Shown here one piece after another: positions 19,793 to 28,134 of a stretch of DNA of 64,000 bases; position 1 is the first letter of the stretch, and the number at the start of each line of letters is the position of its first letter. This DNA comes from Bosea sp. ANAM02 (GTDB lineage Bacteria; Pseudomonadota; Alphaproteobacteria; Rhizobiales; Beijerinckiaceae). Made by a program: the position numbers and the translations under genes. The notes beneath the pieces were generated by a model. The model was not told the origin of the DNA. It saw only the letters and a list, made by a program, of their open reading frames with translations, and searched no databases. Location: contig NZ_AP022848.1 of NCBI RefSeq assembly GCF_011764485.1, positions 3,128,001 to 3,192,000 of the forward strand, given 5' to 3'.

Positions 19793-20779
19793 TCAGCCCT
19801 GCTTCTTGGGCTCGACATGGCCGCCGAAGCCGGCGCGCATCGCCGAGAGGATCTTCTCGCCGAAGGTGTGGTCCACGCGCGAGCGGAAGCGCGCGAACAG
19901 CGCCGAGGTCAGTACCTCCGCCGGGGTCGCGGTCTCGACGGCGGCATCGACCGTCCAGCGGCCCTCGCCGGAATCCGAGACATTGCCGGTATAGGAGGAG
20001 AGTTCCTCGTCGGCGGCCAGAGCCTCGGCGGTGAGATCAAGCAGCCAGGAGGTGACGACAGAGCCGCGACGCCAAACCTCGGCGATCTCCGCCACGTCGA
20101 AATCGAAGCCGTATTCGGCCGGCAGGCCTTCCTTGGCCGAGGCGTTGCGCAAGAGGTCGAAACCCTCCGCGAAGGCCTGCATCATGCCGTATTCGATGCC
20201 GTTATGGATCATCTTGACGAAATGGCCGGAGCCGGTCGGGCCGCAATGGAGATAGCCCTGCTCGCTCGTCGGGTTGCGGCCCTCGCGATGCTTTGTCGGC
20301 TCGATCTCGCCCTTGCCGGGCGCCAGCGTGGCGAAGATCGGCTCCAGCCGGTCGAAGGCCGCCTTGTCGCCGCCGATCATCAGGCAATAGCCGCGATCGA
20401 GGCCGTGGACGCCGCCGGAGGTGCCGATATCCATGTAGTGGATGCCCTTGACCGCGAGCTCCTTACCGCGGCGGACGTCGTCCTTCCAGAAGGCGTTGCC
20501 GCCGTCGATCAGCGTATCGCCTGAAGAGACGAGACCGGCGAGCTCGGCCAGCGTCGCCTCGGTGATCTTGCCGGCCGGCAGCATCACCCAGATGGCGCGC
20601 GGCGCCTTGAGCTTGGCGACCATGTCCTTGAGGTCGCTGGCCAGCGTTGCGCCGTCCGTGGCGAGCGCCTGACCCGGCTTCGGATCGCGATCATAGACTA
20701 CGCATTCATGGCCGGCGCGCATCAGCCGGCGCACGATATTGCCCCCCATACGGCCGAGGCCGATCACTCCAAGCTGCAT
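19793..20779 (-). CDS. gnd: 6-phosphogluconate dehydrogenase, decarboxylating, short (NAD-type) form
   Basis: 328 residues, the length of the short GndA/YqeC-type enzymes rather than the ~470-residue classical form. The Rossmann motif [13 protein letters not shown] opens the protein. Catalytic and substrate motifs are GTSGGVHG and [15 protein letters not shown]. It oxidises 6-phosphogluconate to ribulose-5-phosphate and CO2. ATG 20779 was preferred over GTG 20788 because GGAG lies 8 bases before it. gntK follows in the same operon, giving gluconate to pentose phosphate in two steps. NAD preference is inferred from family. Confidence 0.9.
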   Translation of the reverse strand: MQLGVIGLGRMGGNIVRRLMRAGHECVVYDRDPKPGQALATDGATLASDLKDMVAKLKAPRAIWVMLPAGKITEATLAELAGLVSSGDTLIDGGNAFWKDDVRRGKELAVKGIHYMDIGTSGGVHGLDRGYCLMIGGDKAAFDRLEPIFATLAPGKGEIEPTKHREGRNPTSEQGYLHCGPTGSGHFVKMIHNGIEYGMMQAFAEGFDLLRNASAKEGLPAEYGFDFDVAEIAEVWRRGSVVTSWLLDLTAEALAADEELSSYTGNVSDSGEGRWTVDAAVETATPAEVLTSALFARFRSRVDHTFGEKILSAMRAGFGGHVEPKKQG

Positions 20780-20858
20780 CTCAGACACTCCGCAAAGCCG
20801 GCTTCCGCTGCTTCAAGCATGGAGGCGGCGGGCGGGGCAAGCGGGCGGGGCGCAGGTC

Positions 20859-21728
20859 TCAGGCCCGGATCTGCCGTTGCAGAGCCCGCCAACGACCCGG
20901 CGTGACGCCATAGGCGCGGCGGAACTGGCGGGTGAAATGGCTCTGGTCGGCGAAGCCGCAGGCGAAGGCCGCGTCAGCCAGAGCGGCGCCTTCCGCTATC
21001 ATCCGGCGGGCGCGTTCGAGGCGGCGCATCACGAGGTAGTTATAGGGGCTGGTGCCGAAGGCGGCGCGGAACTGGCGCGCCAGGGCGAAGCGGTCGAGCC
21101 CGGTCAGGGTCTCCAGCCGACTTGAATCGACGGCCTCGGCCGCATGGATATCGAGATAGTCGCGTGCCCGCTCCAGCATCGTTGCATCGAGCCGGGATGA
21201 ACCGGCGCTCCCGGCAGCGGGATCGAGCGCGAGCAAGGCCTGGGCGAGCCGTTCGACCACATCGTCGGCCGCCAGCGGATCGAACGGCTGGTCGAGATCG
21301 CGCAGCGCGCGGGCGATCGCCGCGACGAGCCGAGGCTCCTGCGAAACGGCTGTGGATATGAAGGGCAAGGCATGGCCGCCCTCGCCCATCGCCTGCCGGA
21401 TCAGGCGCGGCTCGACATAGAGCATGCGGTAGCGGAAGCCGCTCTCGATGCCGGAGCGGCCGTTATGGACCTCGTCGGGATGCAGGACGATGGCCTGGCC
21501 GCCGAGGCTGTCGCACCTGGCGCCGCGATAGTCGAAGGACTGCACGCCCGAGAGCGTCAGCCCGAAGGCATAGGTGTCGTGGCGGTGCGGATCATAGGCA
21601 TAGCCGCGGAAAAACGCCTCCATGCGCTCGATGCCGTCAGTGCCGGTGCCGAGCCGGACCCAGTCCCGCTCCGGCCCGCACGATCGTTCAAGACGGGCCT
21701 TGCCGGCCTCGGTTAGCGATATGTCCAT
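20859..21728 (-). CDS. AraC-family transcriptional regulator
   Basis: 289 residues. The N-terminal cupin-like sensing domain has AYDPHRHDTYAFGLTLSG and FDYRG. The C-terminal double helix-turn-helix starts near LETLTGLDRFALARQFRAAFG and ends GFADQSHFTRQFRRAYGVTPGRW, the AraC signature. The proposed start (MDISLTEAG) overlaps the start of the divergent DUF2000 gene. A later Met (MEAFFRGY, codon 36) would avoid overlap but would cut into conserved sequence. The regulator probably controls itself and the DUF2000 gene; ligand unknown. Confidence 0.85.
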   Translation of the reverse strand: MDISLTEAGKARLERSCGPERDWVRLGTGTDGIERMEAFFRGYAYDPHRHDTYAFGLTLSGVQSFDYRGARCDSLGGQAIVLHPDEVHNGRSGIESGFRYRMLYVEPRLIRQAMGEGGHALPFISTAVSQEPRLVAAIARALRDLDQPFDPLAADDVVERLAQALLALDPAAGSAGSSRLDATMLERARDYLDIHAAEAVDSSRLETLTGLDRFALARQFRAAFGTSPYNYLVMRRLERARRMIAEGAALADAAFACGFADQSHFTRQFRRAYGVTPGRWRALQRQIRA

Positions 21729-22137
21729 GCGTTACGATACCAAGATCGCCATCGTGGTTCGCGATGATCTCGCAACCTGGCAAAAACTCAACGTCGCCAG
21801 CTTCCTGGCCGGCGGCCTTGTCGGAACCGCCCCGGAACTCGCGGGCGAACCCTATCAGGATGCGTCCGGCCGCTTCTACGGGCCATTGATCCGCCAGCCC
21901 GTCCTGATCTTCGCCGCGAGCGGCGGCGAGCTTACGAATGTGCTGCAACGGGCGCAGCAACGCGGCGTCCGGCCGCATCTCTATACGAAAGAGCTGTTCG
22001 CGACCGGCAACGACAGCGACAACCGTGCCGCTGTCGCTGCGGTGGCGACGGATGCGCTCGATCTCGTCGGCCTCGGCCTCCATGGCGAGCGCAAGGAGAT
22101 CGACAAGATCACCAAAGGGCTGAAGCTGCACGGATAG
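21721..22137 (+). CDS. DUF2000 family protein
   Basis: 138 residues from ATG 21721 (MSMRYDTKIA) or 136 from ATG 21727. The pattern KIAIVVRDDLATWQKLNVASFLAGGL, then EPYQDASGRFYGPLIRQPVLIFAA, fits the DUF2000 family (a small alpha/beta fold related to peptidyl-tRNA hydrolase 2-like proteins); function unknown. It is divergent from an AraC regulator with overlapping start codons. Its ribosome site must lie inside the regulator's coding strand complement, and none is obvious, so leaderless translation is possible. Confidence 0.8.
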   Translation: MSMRYDTKIAIVVRDDLATWQKLNVASFLAGGLVGTAPELAGEPYQDASGRFYGPLIRQPVLIFAASGGELTNVLQRAQQRGVRPHLYTKELFATGNDSDNRAAVAAVATDALDLVGLGLHGERKEIDKITKGLKLHG

Positions 22138-22329
22138 CGCCTTGGTGATCGTGCCTTCACCGCAGACATCCCTGCCTCATTGCTGTGCAATGGAAGAGCC
22201 GGCTCACCGGTTTCCAACCCCGAACGCGACTTTGGTCGGGCTCGTCCAGCGCATTTTTTGGCATTTACGAGTCCCGCAGAATCGCCTTAGCCTCTTTCTT
22301 GTCGGTAACAACTGAAAGGAGGTGATCCA

Positions 22330-22407
22330 GTGTCTCATTGTCATCAACCGCTGGTGCAAGGCGGGCGGACCTGGACCTCTTCTTGCTGGGGTTTCTATTC
22401 CGCGTGA
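22330..22407 (+). CDS. 25-codon mini-ORF with an extreme Shine-Dalgarno site
   Basis: GTG 22330 is preceded by GAAAGGAGGTGATCCAG (22314-22330), a 17-base exact match to the complement of the conserved 16S rRNA 3' tail, with 7 bases between GGAGG and GTG. The peptide begins MSHCHQPLVQGG and has two Cys, two His, two Trp, one Phe and one Tyr, then TGA. A strong terminator lies 49 bases on (22456). Possibly a leader peptide or small regulatory transcript ahead of rnr. Local GC is lower than around it. A minus-strand reading (22265-22561) is noted among the rejected items. Confidence 0.45.
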   Translation: MSHCHQPLVQGGRTWTSSCWGFYSA

Positions 22408-22455
22408 GTTTTCGCACCTTCAGATCCGGTTCGCCGGGTCGCGGTTCGGCAATGG

Positions 22456-22481
22456 AAGGGCAGCTCGCAAGGGCTGCCCTT
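22456..22481 (+). terminator. Terminator of the mini-ORF transcript
   Basis: Stem AAGGGCAGC / GCTGCCCTT (9 bp) with loop TCGCAAGG, followed by CTTGCTTTC. It lies between the mini-ORF and rnr, so it may end a short transcript or attenuate rnr. Confidence 0.7.
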
Positions 22482-22560
22482 CTTGCTTTCGGGCGGCTAA
22501 TGCTGGCGCATGGCCGCGAGCCGTGGCAGACAGGCGGCGTGTCACGCTTTTCCCTGCCCA

Positions 22561-24915
22561 ATGCCCCGAGTACCGGCCGTGTCCGTTCCTGATCCGAGCC
22601 GCGAGGCCGTTCTCGACTTCATCGAGGAAGAGCGCGCCGCCGGCCGCGAGGTCGGCCGGCGCGAGATCGCCAAGGCCTTCGGCCTCGATGGCGGCGGCAA
22701 GATCTGGCTGAAGCGCCTGCTCAAGGAACTGGCCGAGGACGGCGAGATCGGCGGCGACGGCAAGGAGCGCCCGGTCCATCCGCGCGGCGCGCTGCCGCCC
22801 GTGCTGCTCTCCGAGATCAAGCGCCGCGACCGCGAGGGCGATCTCGTCGCCCAGCCGCTGGAATGGGACGAGGCGGAGAACGGCGCCCCGCCGCAAATCC
22901 TGATCGAACGCTCCCGCGAGGGCCGGCGCAAGGACAAGTCGGCCGCGCCGGCGCCGGGCGTCGGCGACCATGTCATCCTCAAGCTGACGCGGCTGCGCGG
23001 CGTCGAAGGCTTCGGCTATTCCGGGCGCGTTCTCAAGGTGATGGGCAAGGCCCGGGCCGCCGTGCTCGGCATCTTCCGCGCCCTGCCCGACGGCTCCGGC
23101 CGGCTCGTGCCGATCGATAAGAAGGCGCTAGGCCGCGAGGCGATCATCCCGAAGGGCCGCACGGCCGAGGCGCAGGACGGAGATCTCGTCTCGGTCTCGT
23201 TACGCCGCGAGAGCCGCTTCGGCCCGCCGGAGGCGCATGTCCGCGAGCGGCTGGGCTCCATCAAGTCGGAGCGCGCGGTCAGCCTGATCGCGATCCATGC
23301 CCACGGTATTCCGCATGAATTCCCGCCGGCCGCGCTTCAGGAAGCAGCGAACGCGCCGCTTGCCAGCCTGAAGGGCCGCGAGGACTGGCGCGAATTGCCG
23401 CTCGTCACCATCGATCCGGCCGATGCCAAGGACCATGACGACGCGGTCCACGCCGTGCCGGACGACAGCCCGTACAATCCCGGCGGCTTCGTCGTCACCG
23501 TCGCCATCGCCGATGTCGCGGCCTATGTGACGCCGCACTCTGCGCTCGACCGCGAGGCGCTGGAGCGTGGCAACTCGGTCTATTTCCCCGACCGCGTCGT
23601 GCCGATGCTGCCGGAGCGGATTTCGAACGATCTCTGTTCCCTGCGGGAGCATGAGGACCGGCCGGCGCTCGCCGTGAGGCTCGTGCTCAAGGCGGACGGC
23701 TCGAAGAAGAGCCATTCGTTCCACCGCGTGCTGATGCGCTCGGCGGCGAAGCTCTCCTACCAACAGGCACAGGCCGCCATCGACGGGCAGACCGACGAGA
23801 AGACCGCGCCGATCCGCGAGAGCGTGCTGATGCCGCTCTGGGCGGCCTATGGCATCGCGGCGCGTGCCCGCGACCAGCGCCAGCCACTCGAGCTCGATCT
23901 CCCCGAGCGCAAGCTGATCCTGAAGCCCGACGGCTCGGTCGACCGCGTCATCGTGCCGGACCGGCTCGCGGCTCATCGGCTGATCGAGGAATTCATGATC
24001 CTCGCCAATGTCGCGGCGGCCGAGACTTTGGAAAAGGCGGGCAGCCTCCTGATCTATCGCTGCCATGACGAGCCCTCGCTGGAGAAGATGCGGGCGCTCG
24101 GCGAGGTGCTGGCCTCGATCGGCATCAAGCTGCCGCAGGACGGGGCGCTGAGGCCCGTGCTGTTCAACCGCATCCTGGCGATGATCAAGGGCTCCGAGAA
24201 CGAGACGCTGATCAACGAGGTCGTGCTGCGCACGCAGGCCCAGGCCGAATACGTCGCCGAGAATTACGGGCATTTCGGCCTGAACCTGCGCCGCTATGCC
24301 CATTTCACCTCGCCGATCCGGCGCTATGCCGACCTGATCGTGCATCGCGCCCTGATCACGGCGCTGAAGCTCGGCGATGACGGCCTGCCGAAGAGCACGA
24401 CGCTCGCGGAATTACGCGAGGTCGCGACCCGCATCTCGGCGGCCGAACGGCGCGCCATGGCGGCCGAGCGCGAGACCACCGACCGCCTGATCGCGCATTT
24501 CCTCGCCGACCAGATCGGCGCGAGCTTCGACGGGCGCATCGGCGGCGTCACCCGGGCCGGGCTCTTCGTGAAGCTCGACGGCACCGGCGCCGACGGCTTC
24601 GTCCCGGCCTCGACGCTGGGCGGCGACTACTATCGCTATGACGAGGCGGCCCATGCCCTGATCGGCGAGCGCACCGGGGAGAGCTGGCGCCTCGGCGACC
24701 GCGTCCATGTCAAGCTGGTCGAGGCGGCGCCGGTCGCGGGCGCCCTGCGCTTCGAAATCCTCTCGGCCGGACGGAAGATGACGGCAAGCGGCGCCGGCAG
24801 GCGGCGCGGCGGCGGAGCGCCCTTCGGAACGAGCCGGCCGGCGGCGAGCTTCGGCAAGAAGGGCAAGCCAGGCCGGGCCAAAAGCGGCAAGAGCAAGCCC
24901 GGCAAGAGGCGGTGA
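22561..24915 (+). CDS. rnr: Ribonuclease R
   Basis: 784 residues. This 3'-5' exoribonuclease degrades structured RNA. Order of domains: an N-terminal winged-helix (SREAVLDFIEEERAAGREV), cold-shock-like OB folds, and the RNB catalytic domain with the Mg-binding acidic cluster TIDPADAKDHDDAVHA. After it come YAHFTSPIRRYADLIVHR, a C-terminal S1 domain (GRIGGVTRAGLFVKLDGTGADGF) and a Lys-rich tail. ATG 22561 was chosen; an in-frame upstream ATG would add 17 unlikely residues. It starts the conserved order rnr-DUF983-NUDIX-rpmG. topA, often upstream in relatives, is not here. Confidence 0.95.
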   Translation: MPRVPAVSVPDPSREAVLDFIEEERAAGREVGRREIAKAFGLDGGGKIWLKRLLKELAEDGEIGGDGKERPVHPRGALPPVLLSEIKRRDREGDLVAQPLEWDEAENGAPPQILIERSREGRRKDKSAAPAPGVGDHVILKLTRLRGVEGFGYSGRVLKVMGKARAAVLGIFRALPDGSGRLVPIDKKALGREAIIPKGRTAEAQDGDLVSVSLRRESRFGPPEAHVRERLGSIKSERAVSLIAIHAHGIPHEFPPAALQEAANAPLASLKGREDWRELPLVTIDPADAKDHDDAVHAVPDDSPYNPGGFVVTVAIADVAAYVTPHSALDREALERGNSVYFPDRVVPMLPERISNDLCSLREHEDRPALAVRLVLKADGSKKSHSFHRVLMRSAAKLSYQQAQAAIDGQTDEKTAPIRESVLMPLWAAYGIAARARDQRQPLELDLPERKLILKPDGSVDRVIVPDRLAAHRLIEEFMILANVAAAETLEKAGSLLIYRCHDEPSLEKMRALGEVLASIGIKLPQDGALRPVLFNRILAMIKGSENETLINEVVLRTQAQAEYVAENYGHFGLNLRRYAHFTSPIRRYADLIVHRALITALKLGDDGLPKSTTLAELREVATRISAAERRAMAAERETTDRLIAHFLADQIGASFDGRIGGVTRAGLFVKLDGTGADGFVPASTLGGDYYRYDEAAHALIGERTGESWRLGDRVHVKLVEAAPVAGALRFEILSAGRKMTASGAGRRRGGGAPFGTSRPAASFGKKGKPGRAKSGKSKPGKRR

Positions 24916-25358
24916 TGGGCGTCCGGATCCACAGCGCGGATGGGCATCTCGACGCACGAGACTGGCGCCAGGCGGTGGCGCGCGGTCTGCGCGGCCGCTG
25001 CCCGCATTGCGGCCAGGGCCGGCTGTTCCGCGCCTTTCTGAAACCCGTCGATCGATGCGAGGTCTGCGGCGAGGACCTGCACCACCAGCGCGCCGACGAC
25101 CTGCCGCCCTATATCGTGATCACGATCGTCGGCCATATCATCGTCGGCGGCCTGCTGCTGGCCGAGAAATTCGCCGATTGGCCGATGTGGCTGCACATGA
25201 CGGTCTGGCCGCTTCTCACCATCATCCTGTCCTTCGCGCTGATGCAGCCCGTGAAGGGCGGCGTCGTCGGCCTGCAATGGGCCGTGCGCATGCATGGCTT
25301 CGGCGGCGAGCCCGACAAGCCCGAGCGCCAGCCTTTACCTCCTTCGGATTCATGCTGA
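24915..25358 (+). CDS. DUF983 family membrane protein
   Basis: 147 residues. A CPHCGQGRLF...CEVCG zinc-ribbon-like four-cysteine motif lies near the N-terminus. Two transmembrane helices follow (about residues 66-87 and 94-112). The start ATG overlaps the rnr stop (TGATG), indicating translational coupling; a GTG one codon earlier is also possible. Function is unknown; the family is regularly found between rnr and a NUDIX gene in alphaproteobacteria. Confidence 0.88.
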   Translation: MGVRIHSADGHLDARDWRQAVARGLRGRCPHCGQGRLFRAFLKPVDRCEVCGEDLHHQRADDLPPYIVITIVGHIIVGGLLLAEKFADWPMWLHMTVWPLLTIILSFALMQPVKGGVVGLQWAVRMHGFGGEPDKPERQPLPPSDSC

Positions 25359-26092
25359 TGACCGACCACACCGTCACCCTCACCCAGGCCGAGCGCGCAC
25401 GCACCACCGCCAACCAGCGTCCCAAGGACGCGGCGACCATGATGATCCTGGATCGTAGCCTCGCGCGACCCAAGGTGCTGATGGGCAAGCGCCATGCGAG
25501 CCACAAGTTCATGCCGGGCAAATACGTCTTCCCCGGCGGGCGCGTCGATGCCGGAGACCGGCAGATGGTCGCGACCGGCGCCGTGCCGCAGATCTGCGAG
25601 GACCGGCTCGGCAAGCGCTGCCTGCGCCCCGGCGCCGGCAAGGCGCGCGCTCTGGCGATGGCCGCGATCCGCGAGACCTTCGAGGAAACCGGGCTGCTCT
25701 TCGGCTCCGACGAATTCGGCACGCCGGATGTCGCGCCGTCCGGGAGCTGGAGCGAGTTCGCTGCGCAAGGCGTCTATCCCGATCTCTCGGCGGTGACCTT
25801 CGTCGCCCGCGCGATCACGCCGCCACGCCGGCCGAAGCGATTCGACACCCGCTTCTTCGCGATCGACGCCTCCGCCGTCGCCAAGCGGATCGACGGCATC
25901 ATCGGCCCCGATTCGGAACTGGTCGATCTGGTCTGGGTCGATTTCGACGAGGCCAAGGAGCTCGACCTTCCGACGATCACCAAGGTGATCATCCAGGAGG
26001 TCGAGGCCCGGATCGAAGGCGGTTTCGCGCCCTATCTGCCGGTCCCTTTCTATTGGGAGAAGCGCGGCAGCTTCGTGCGCGAGGAGCTTTGA
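25358..26092 (+). CDS. NUDIX hydrolase
   Basis: 244 residues. FMPGKYVFPGGRVDAGD begins the Nudix region and AAIRETFEETGLLFG supplies the REXXEEXG core; about 30 residues intervene, longer than in MutT. It likely hydrolyses a nucleoside diphosphate linked to another group; substrate unknown. The start ATG overlaps the DUF983 stop (TGATG). An ATG two codons upstream is possible. It forms an operon with rnr and DUF983. Confidence 0.88.
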   Translation: MTDHTVTLTQAERARTTANQRPKDAATMMILDRSLARPKVLMGKRHASHKFMPGKYVFPGGRVDAGDRQMVATGAVPQICEDRLGKRCLRPGAGKARALAMAAIRETFEETGLLFGSDEFGTPDVAPSGSWSEFAAQGVYPDLSAVTFVARAITPPRRPKRFDTRFFAIDASAVAKRIDGIIGPDSELVDLVWVDFDEAKELDLPTITKVIIQEVEARIEGGFAPYLPVPFYWEKRGSFVREEL

Positions 26093-26129
26093 GAAGGCCG
26101 CCGGGAAGCAGGCCGAGCCCCAAACCAGG

Positions 26130-26234
26130 GTCATTCCGGACACAGCGAAGCGAAGATCCGGGATCCATTCCGGAGCATTTCCGATAAAGGTTCCGGAATG
26201 GAACCCGGGTCTCCCTGCGGTCGCCAGGGATGAC
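26130..26234. repeat. Dispersed palindromic repeat, CGTCAT-type, copy 4
   Basis: Begins GTCATTCCGGA and ends CCAGGGATGAC, with GATCCGGGATCCATTCCGGA opposite TCCGGAATGGAACCCGGGTC. It closely resembles copy 1, including the CATTTCCGATAAAGGTT centre. It lies after the NUDIX gene. Confidence 0.8.
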
Positions 26235-26398
26235 GTTTCATGAAGAATGGCCTCTTCTCGAAGCCCGGGCGCCGCCAAGCTATTCCTCCTTGACTTCGCC
26301 TGCCCTTTGCGGCATTTCCCGCGCTGACGGTTTGCCGGGCTCGCCCGGCCATTTTCTTTTCCGAGGGCCATCGGCCCGCATGGTTCGAGGATAGACCC

Positions 26399-26566
26399 AT
26401 GGCCAAGGCCGTGACGATCAAGATCAAGCTGCTTTCGACCGCCGACACCGGCTTCTTCTACGTGACGAAGAAGAACTCGCGCACGATGACCGAGAAGATG
26501 TCGAAGAAGAAGTACGACCCCGTCGCGCGCAAGCACGTCGAGTTCAAGGAAACAAAGATCAAGTGA
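26399..26566 (+). CDS. rpmG: Ribosomal protein L33
   Basis: 55 residues of basic protein, starting [23 protein letters not shown] with the L33 signature TKKNSRTM and ending ETKIK. There are no zinc-binding cysteines, so it is the C-minus, zinc-independent form. It belongs to the large ribosomal subunit near the E site. A terminator follows 30 bases on. Confidence 0.97.
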   Translation: MAKAVTIKIKLLSTADTGFFYVTKKNSRTMTEKMSKKKYDPVARKHVEFKETKIK

Positions 26567-26595
26567 GGCCTGGCCTCCCGATCTGATTTCGCTTT

Positions 26596-26626
26596 GAAAA
26601 GCCGCCCGTCAGGGCGGTTTTTTCGT
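26596..26626 (+). terminator. Rho-independent terminator of rpmG
   Basis: Stem AAAAGCCGCCC / GGGCGGTTTTT with a GTCA loop and one mismatch, followed by further T residues. Confidence 0.92.
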
Positions 26627-26717
26627 TTGGGACATCTTGAGCTTCGGCACCGGCCAGATCGCCTGCCTTCCGGACGGAAGCGCCCCTGTCTTAGCCTTTC
26701 GCCCTGCAAGGATGGAA

Positions 26718-26804
26718 CGTCATTCCCAGGCTTGACCCGAGAATCTCCCGCAGGAAGGGGCGCCTTTCCGTCCAGGGATGCTCGGGTCGAGCCCGAGCAT
26801 GACG
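26718..26804. repeat. Dispersed palindromic repeat, CGTCAT-type, copy 5
   Basis: Begins CGTCATTCCCAGGCTTGACCC and ends GAGCCCGAGCATGACG, with the inner pair GATGCTCGGG-TCGA-GCCCGAGCAT. It lies between convergent rpmG and the I78 gene. Confidence 0.8.
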
Positions 26805-26830
26805 GCTACGGCATCGGACTTTGCCGCCAT

Positions 26831-27145
26831 CTATCCGCAATACGCCCGGACGATCCTGCCGGTCTTCGCGTCGGTCTCGATGGTCACGCGCTCCCGGCGA
26901 TAATCCATCGTCACGCCCTGCCCCGGCCGAATCTGTCGGACGATGGTCGCGCCGGTGAGCTGCTGCGCCTGGGAATCGCTGACGCGAGCCTTACCCGCCA
27001 ACGCCTCGGCCGCGTCCTCGCGGCACATTCCGGGCAAGCCTGGCGCGGCCGTGACCGGCGCTTGCTGCGCGTCGCTCTGGCAGGCTGCCAGCGACAGAGC
27101 AACCAGCGACAGGGCACCCGCCGCCAGAAATTTCCGCGCCGTCAT
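26831..27145 (-). CDS. I78-family peptidase inhibitor lipoprotein
   Basis: 104 residues. Signal peptide with lipobox LAAC (mature Cys22). The mature domain has MCREDAAEALAGK, then IRPGQGVTMDYRRERVTIETD and a terminal RIVRAYCG. This Cys...RPG..VT.DYR.*R...Cys pattern is the I78 (elastase inhibitor) family; the two cysteines would form a disulfide. A role in protecting the periplasm from proteases is inferred from family only. It appears monocistronic. Confidence 0.85.
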   Translation of the reverse strand: MTARKFLAAGALSLVALSLAACQSDAQQAPVTAAPGLPGMCREDAAEALAGKARVSDSQAQQLTGATIVRQIRPGQGVTMDYRRERVTIETDAKTGRIVRAYCG

Positions 27146-27232
27146 CCATCACCCCTTTTCAGTCCATCCGAAGGATCGCCGGAGGCTGTACGATCGCGAT
27201 GAGGCGCAGCCATGGCAAGGGGATGACTGAGC

Positions 27233-27949
27233 TCAGGCCGCGATCCCCGCCACCTCCGATATCGCCGGGAGCTGGGGCTGCCATGTCGCGAGCGCCTCGC
27301 GGCCGGCCTCGGTCAGCACGTAGACACCGCGCCCGGCGCGCTCGAACCAGCCATAGACATTGCGGTGCAGGATCTTCTGGGCATCCGGGCAGGACGGCTT
27401 GAGGTCGCGCGGCCGCTTCGGCTCCAGCGCCATCGCGGCCGCGCAGGCCAGCGCCTGCTGGCGATAGGCCGTCATGATCGGCTTGCGCGTGCCGCCGCCC
27501 ATGGCCGGGTCGCCCTGCCGGCGCTTGTGCTCCTCCACCAGCCGTGAGCGCCGGCGCGGGTCCTTGCGCGGTGTCGGCGCCGCCGGCGATACGAGGATGA
27601 CGACATCGCCGGCCCTGGAGACGCCGAGCAGGCCGAAGCCGAGACGCCGACAGAGATTGCGATAGCGCGGATCGCTTTCGCGCCCCTTGCCCCGGGCGGA
27701 AAGCTGGGCGGCGAGCCAGATCTCGTCGCCGAGACTGAGGCGGTCCACGCCTTGGAGGATGAGTTCGAGATTGAAGCTCAGCTTCAATTCGCCGATCACG
27801 ACGACCGATGGGTCGCCATCGCGAAGCCCAACGAGATCGCAAGGCCCGATCTCGCCCTTCACGGCATAGCCGAGCCCTTCGAGAAAGCGCTTGACGGGCA
27901 GATAGAGCGACGTTTCCACATCCACCTCCGGAGAGCAGGCCGCCATCAT
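27233..27949 (-). CDS. DUF2161 protein, putative PD-(D/E)XK phosphodiesterase
   Basis: 238 residues. VETSLYLPVKRFLEGLGYAVKGEIGPCDLVGLRD is the DUF2161 opening. The nuclease-like core is PSVVVIGELKLSFNLELILQ, with Glu/Lys where PD-(D/E)XK enzymes place E-x-K. The C-terminal half (HRNVYGWFERAGRGVYVLTEAG) looks like a winged helix. Activity is unproven. MMAACSPEVD was taken as the start; further upstream the frame is open but Arg-rich. It is separate from pntB by about 185 bases. Confidence 0.82.
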   Translation of the reverse strand: MMAACSPEVDVETSLYLPVKRFLEGLGYAVKGEIGPCDLVGLRDGDPSVVVIGELKLSFNLELILQGVDRLSLGDEIWLAAQLSARGKGRESDPRYRNLCRRLGFGLLGVSRAGDVVILVSPAAPTPRKDPRRRSRLVEEHKRRQGDPAMGGGTRKPIMTAYRQQALACAAAMALEPKRPRDLKPSCPDAQKILHRNVYGWFERAGRGVYVLTEAGREALATWQPQLPAISEVAGIAA

Positions 27950-28134
27950 GGCCCGCCAGTCGTTTCGGAGAGGCAAACGCCGGGAGTGGCCGGCGCCGTC
28001 GCGAACGGTTGACGGCCCTGGCAAACCGTCGAATCACGCCCGCTGCGCTGCCTCCGGAAGCAGCCCAATCGCCGTCGTCTCGCGGCGAACCGCGGCCCGC
28101 TCTTTGCAGGCCGCGATTCCGCTTCAGCCCTATC

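Noticed and set aside
22265..22561. A 98-codon minus-strand frame whose end (DNETLDHLLSVVTDKKEAKAILRDS region) looks helical and charged
   Set aside because: Its third-position GC is low, it would encode the 16S-tail-like sequence only by coincidence, and the plus strand has an SD, ORF and terminator in order. It remains the main alternative for this region.
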